Source: M3 sp964637445 | Lineage (GTDB): Bacteria; Bacteroidota; Bacteroidia; Bacteroidales; Muribaculaceae | DNA: 64,000 bases | Direction: 5' to 3' | NCBI GenBank assembly: GCA_964637445.1 | Contig: CAZWWS010000003.1 | Coordinates: 1-64,000, forward strand | The notes under the pieces: generated by a model | The model's database searches: none | What the model saw: only the letters and a program-made list of their open reading frames with translations | Told to the model about the DNA's origin: nothing | Translations under genes and position numbers: made by a program | Part shown: piece after piece, positions 63,897-64,000 of the stretch | Position numbering within the stretch: position 1 is the first letter of the stretch | Layout of the letters: each line of letters opens with the position of its first letter

Positions 63897-63904
63897 CAAA
63901 ATTA
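63897..63904 (-). promoter_or_regulatory. -7 element (TAATTTTG) of the GH97 gene
   Basis: Minus-strand TAATTTTG lies 36 bp upstream of the GH97 ATG. The remaining sequence to the window edge shows nothing further. Confidence 0.55.
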
Positions 63905-64000
63905 GTGCATCATCGGCTTTGTGTTGTGCCATAGTAGTAAAATAGTAGTGTGCAAAATAGTGTGCATATCTGAAACACAGAGATATACAATAGATACGCC

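Noticed and set aside
1..64000. CRISPR arrays, tRNA or rRNA genes, insertion sequences, prophage
   Set aside because: No regularly spaced direct repeats, no cloverleaf or rRNA signature and no transposase or phage protein was recognised.

Overview
The window looks like a chromosomal segment of a gut-type Bacteroidales bacterium. The reasons are TAnnTTTG-type promoters, Bacteroidetes-style lipoproteins, a complete type IX secretion (T9SS) core (PorT, PorP/SprF, GldK, GldL, GldM, GldN), three secreted proteins with T9SS C-terminal sorting domains, a SusB-like GH97, and the Bacteroidales glycogen trio (debranching enzyme, GT4 synthase, GH57). A Muribaculaceae-like family is plausible, but that is inference. 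No rRNA, tRNA, CRISPR array, IS element or prophage was recognised.

Layout. 1-7.5 kb: a giant T9SS-secreted adhesin-like protein with six F5/8C-like modules, flanked on both sides by copies of one hairpin repeat and preceded by a G9 tract. 7.6-15.4 kb: housekeeping genes (recQ, a DUF349 protein, and the metG-ansA-HAD phosphatase run). 15.5-17.7 kb: an AT-rich two-gene island with a beta-class DNA methyltransferase and an unrecognised partner, probably a type II restriction endonuclease. 17.7-27.7 kb: a long minus-strand run of lipid-exporter-like ABC transporter, purN, porT, porP, gldK, gldL, gldM, gldN and a cytidylate-kinase-like gene. 28-30.5 kb: a plus-strand operon with a small conserved protein, a cyclophilin lipoprotein and an M16 peptidase. 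31-39 kb: a T9SS-exported GH81 endo-beta-1,3-glucanase, then the glycogen operon. 39.3-42.9 kb: a lipid-headgroup locus with a diacylglycerol kinase-like gene, a phosphoethanolamine transferase and, divergently, a GDPD-like protein. 42.9-46.1 kb: ferritin and a third T9SS cargo. 46.1-50.6 kb: a LOG-family protein, RNase G, a 29-residue basic ribosomal-type protein, HU and lpxA. 50.6-56.5 kb: a tripartite RND efflux operon. 56.8-59.6 kb: an outer-membrane beta-barrel receptor and a broken RiPP locus. 59.8-64 kb: an AlbA_2 protein, luxS, mtnN (pfs) and a GH97 alpha-glucosidase.

The most interesting signal is the lipid-headgroup locus. The phosphoethanolamine transferase is out of frame exactly at a G8 homopolymer (G7 would restore it). 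The divergent GDPD-like gene is out of frame exactly at an (AT)9 repeat (8 or 11 units would restore it and attach the N-terminal hydrophobic leader). Two adjacent, functionally related genes, each broken only at a simple-sequence repeat, suggest slipped-strand phase variation of surface-lipid decoration. The transferase also lies 12 bp upstream of a diacylglycerol-kinase-like gene that could recycle its diacylglycerol by-product.

Third, the small RiPP precursor-like gene at about 59 kb is out of frame at an A8 tract, beside a truncated B12/radical-SAM enzyme fragment. Homopolymer assembly error is the main competing explanation for the G8 and A8 cases. It is less natural for the AT repeat.
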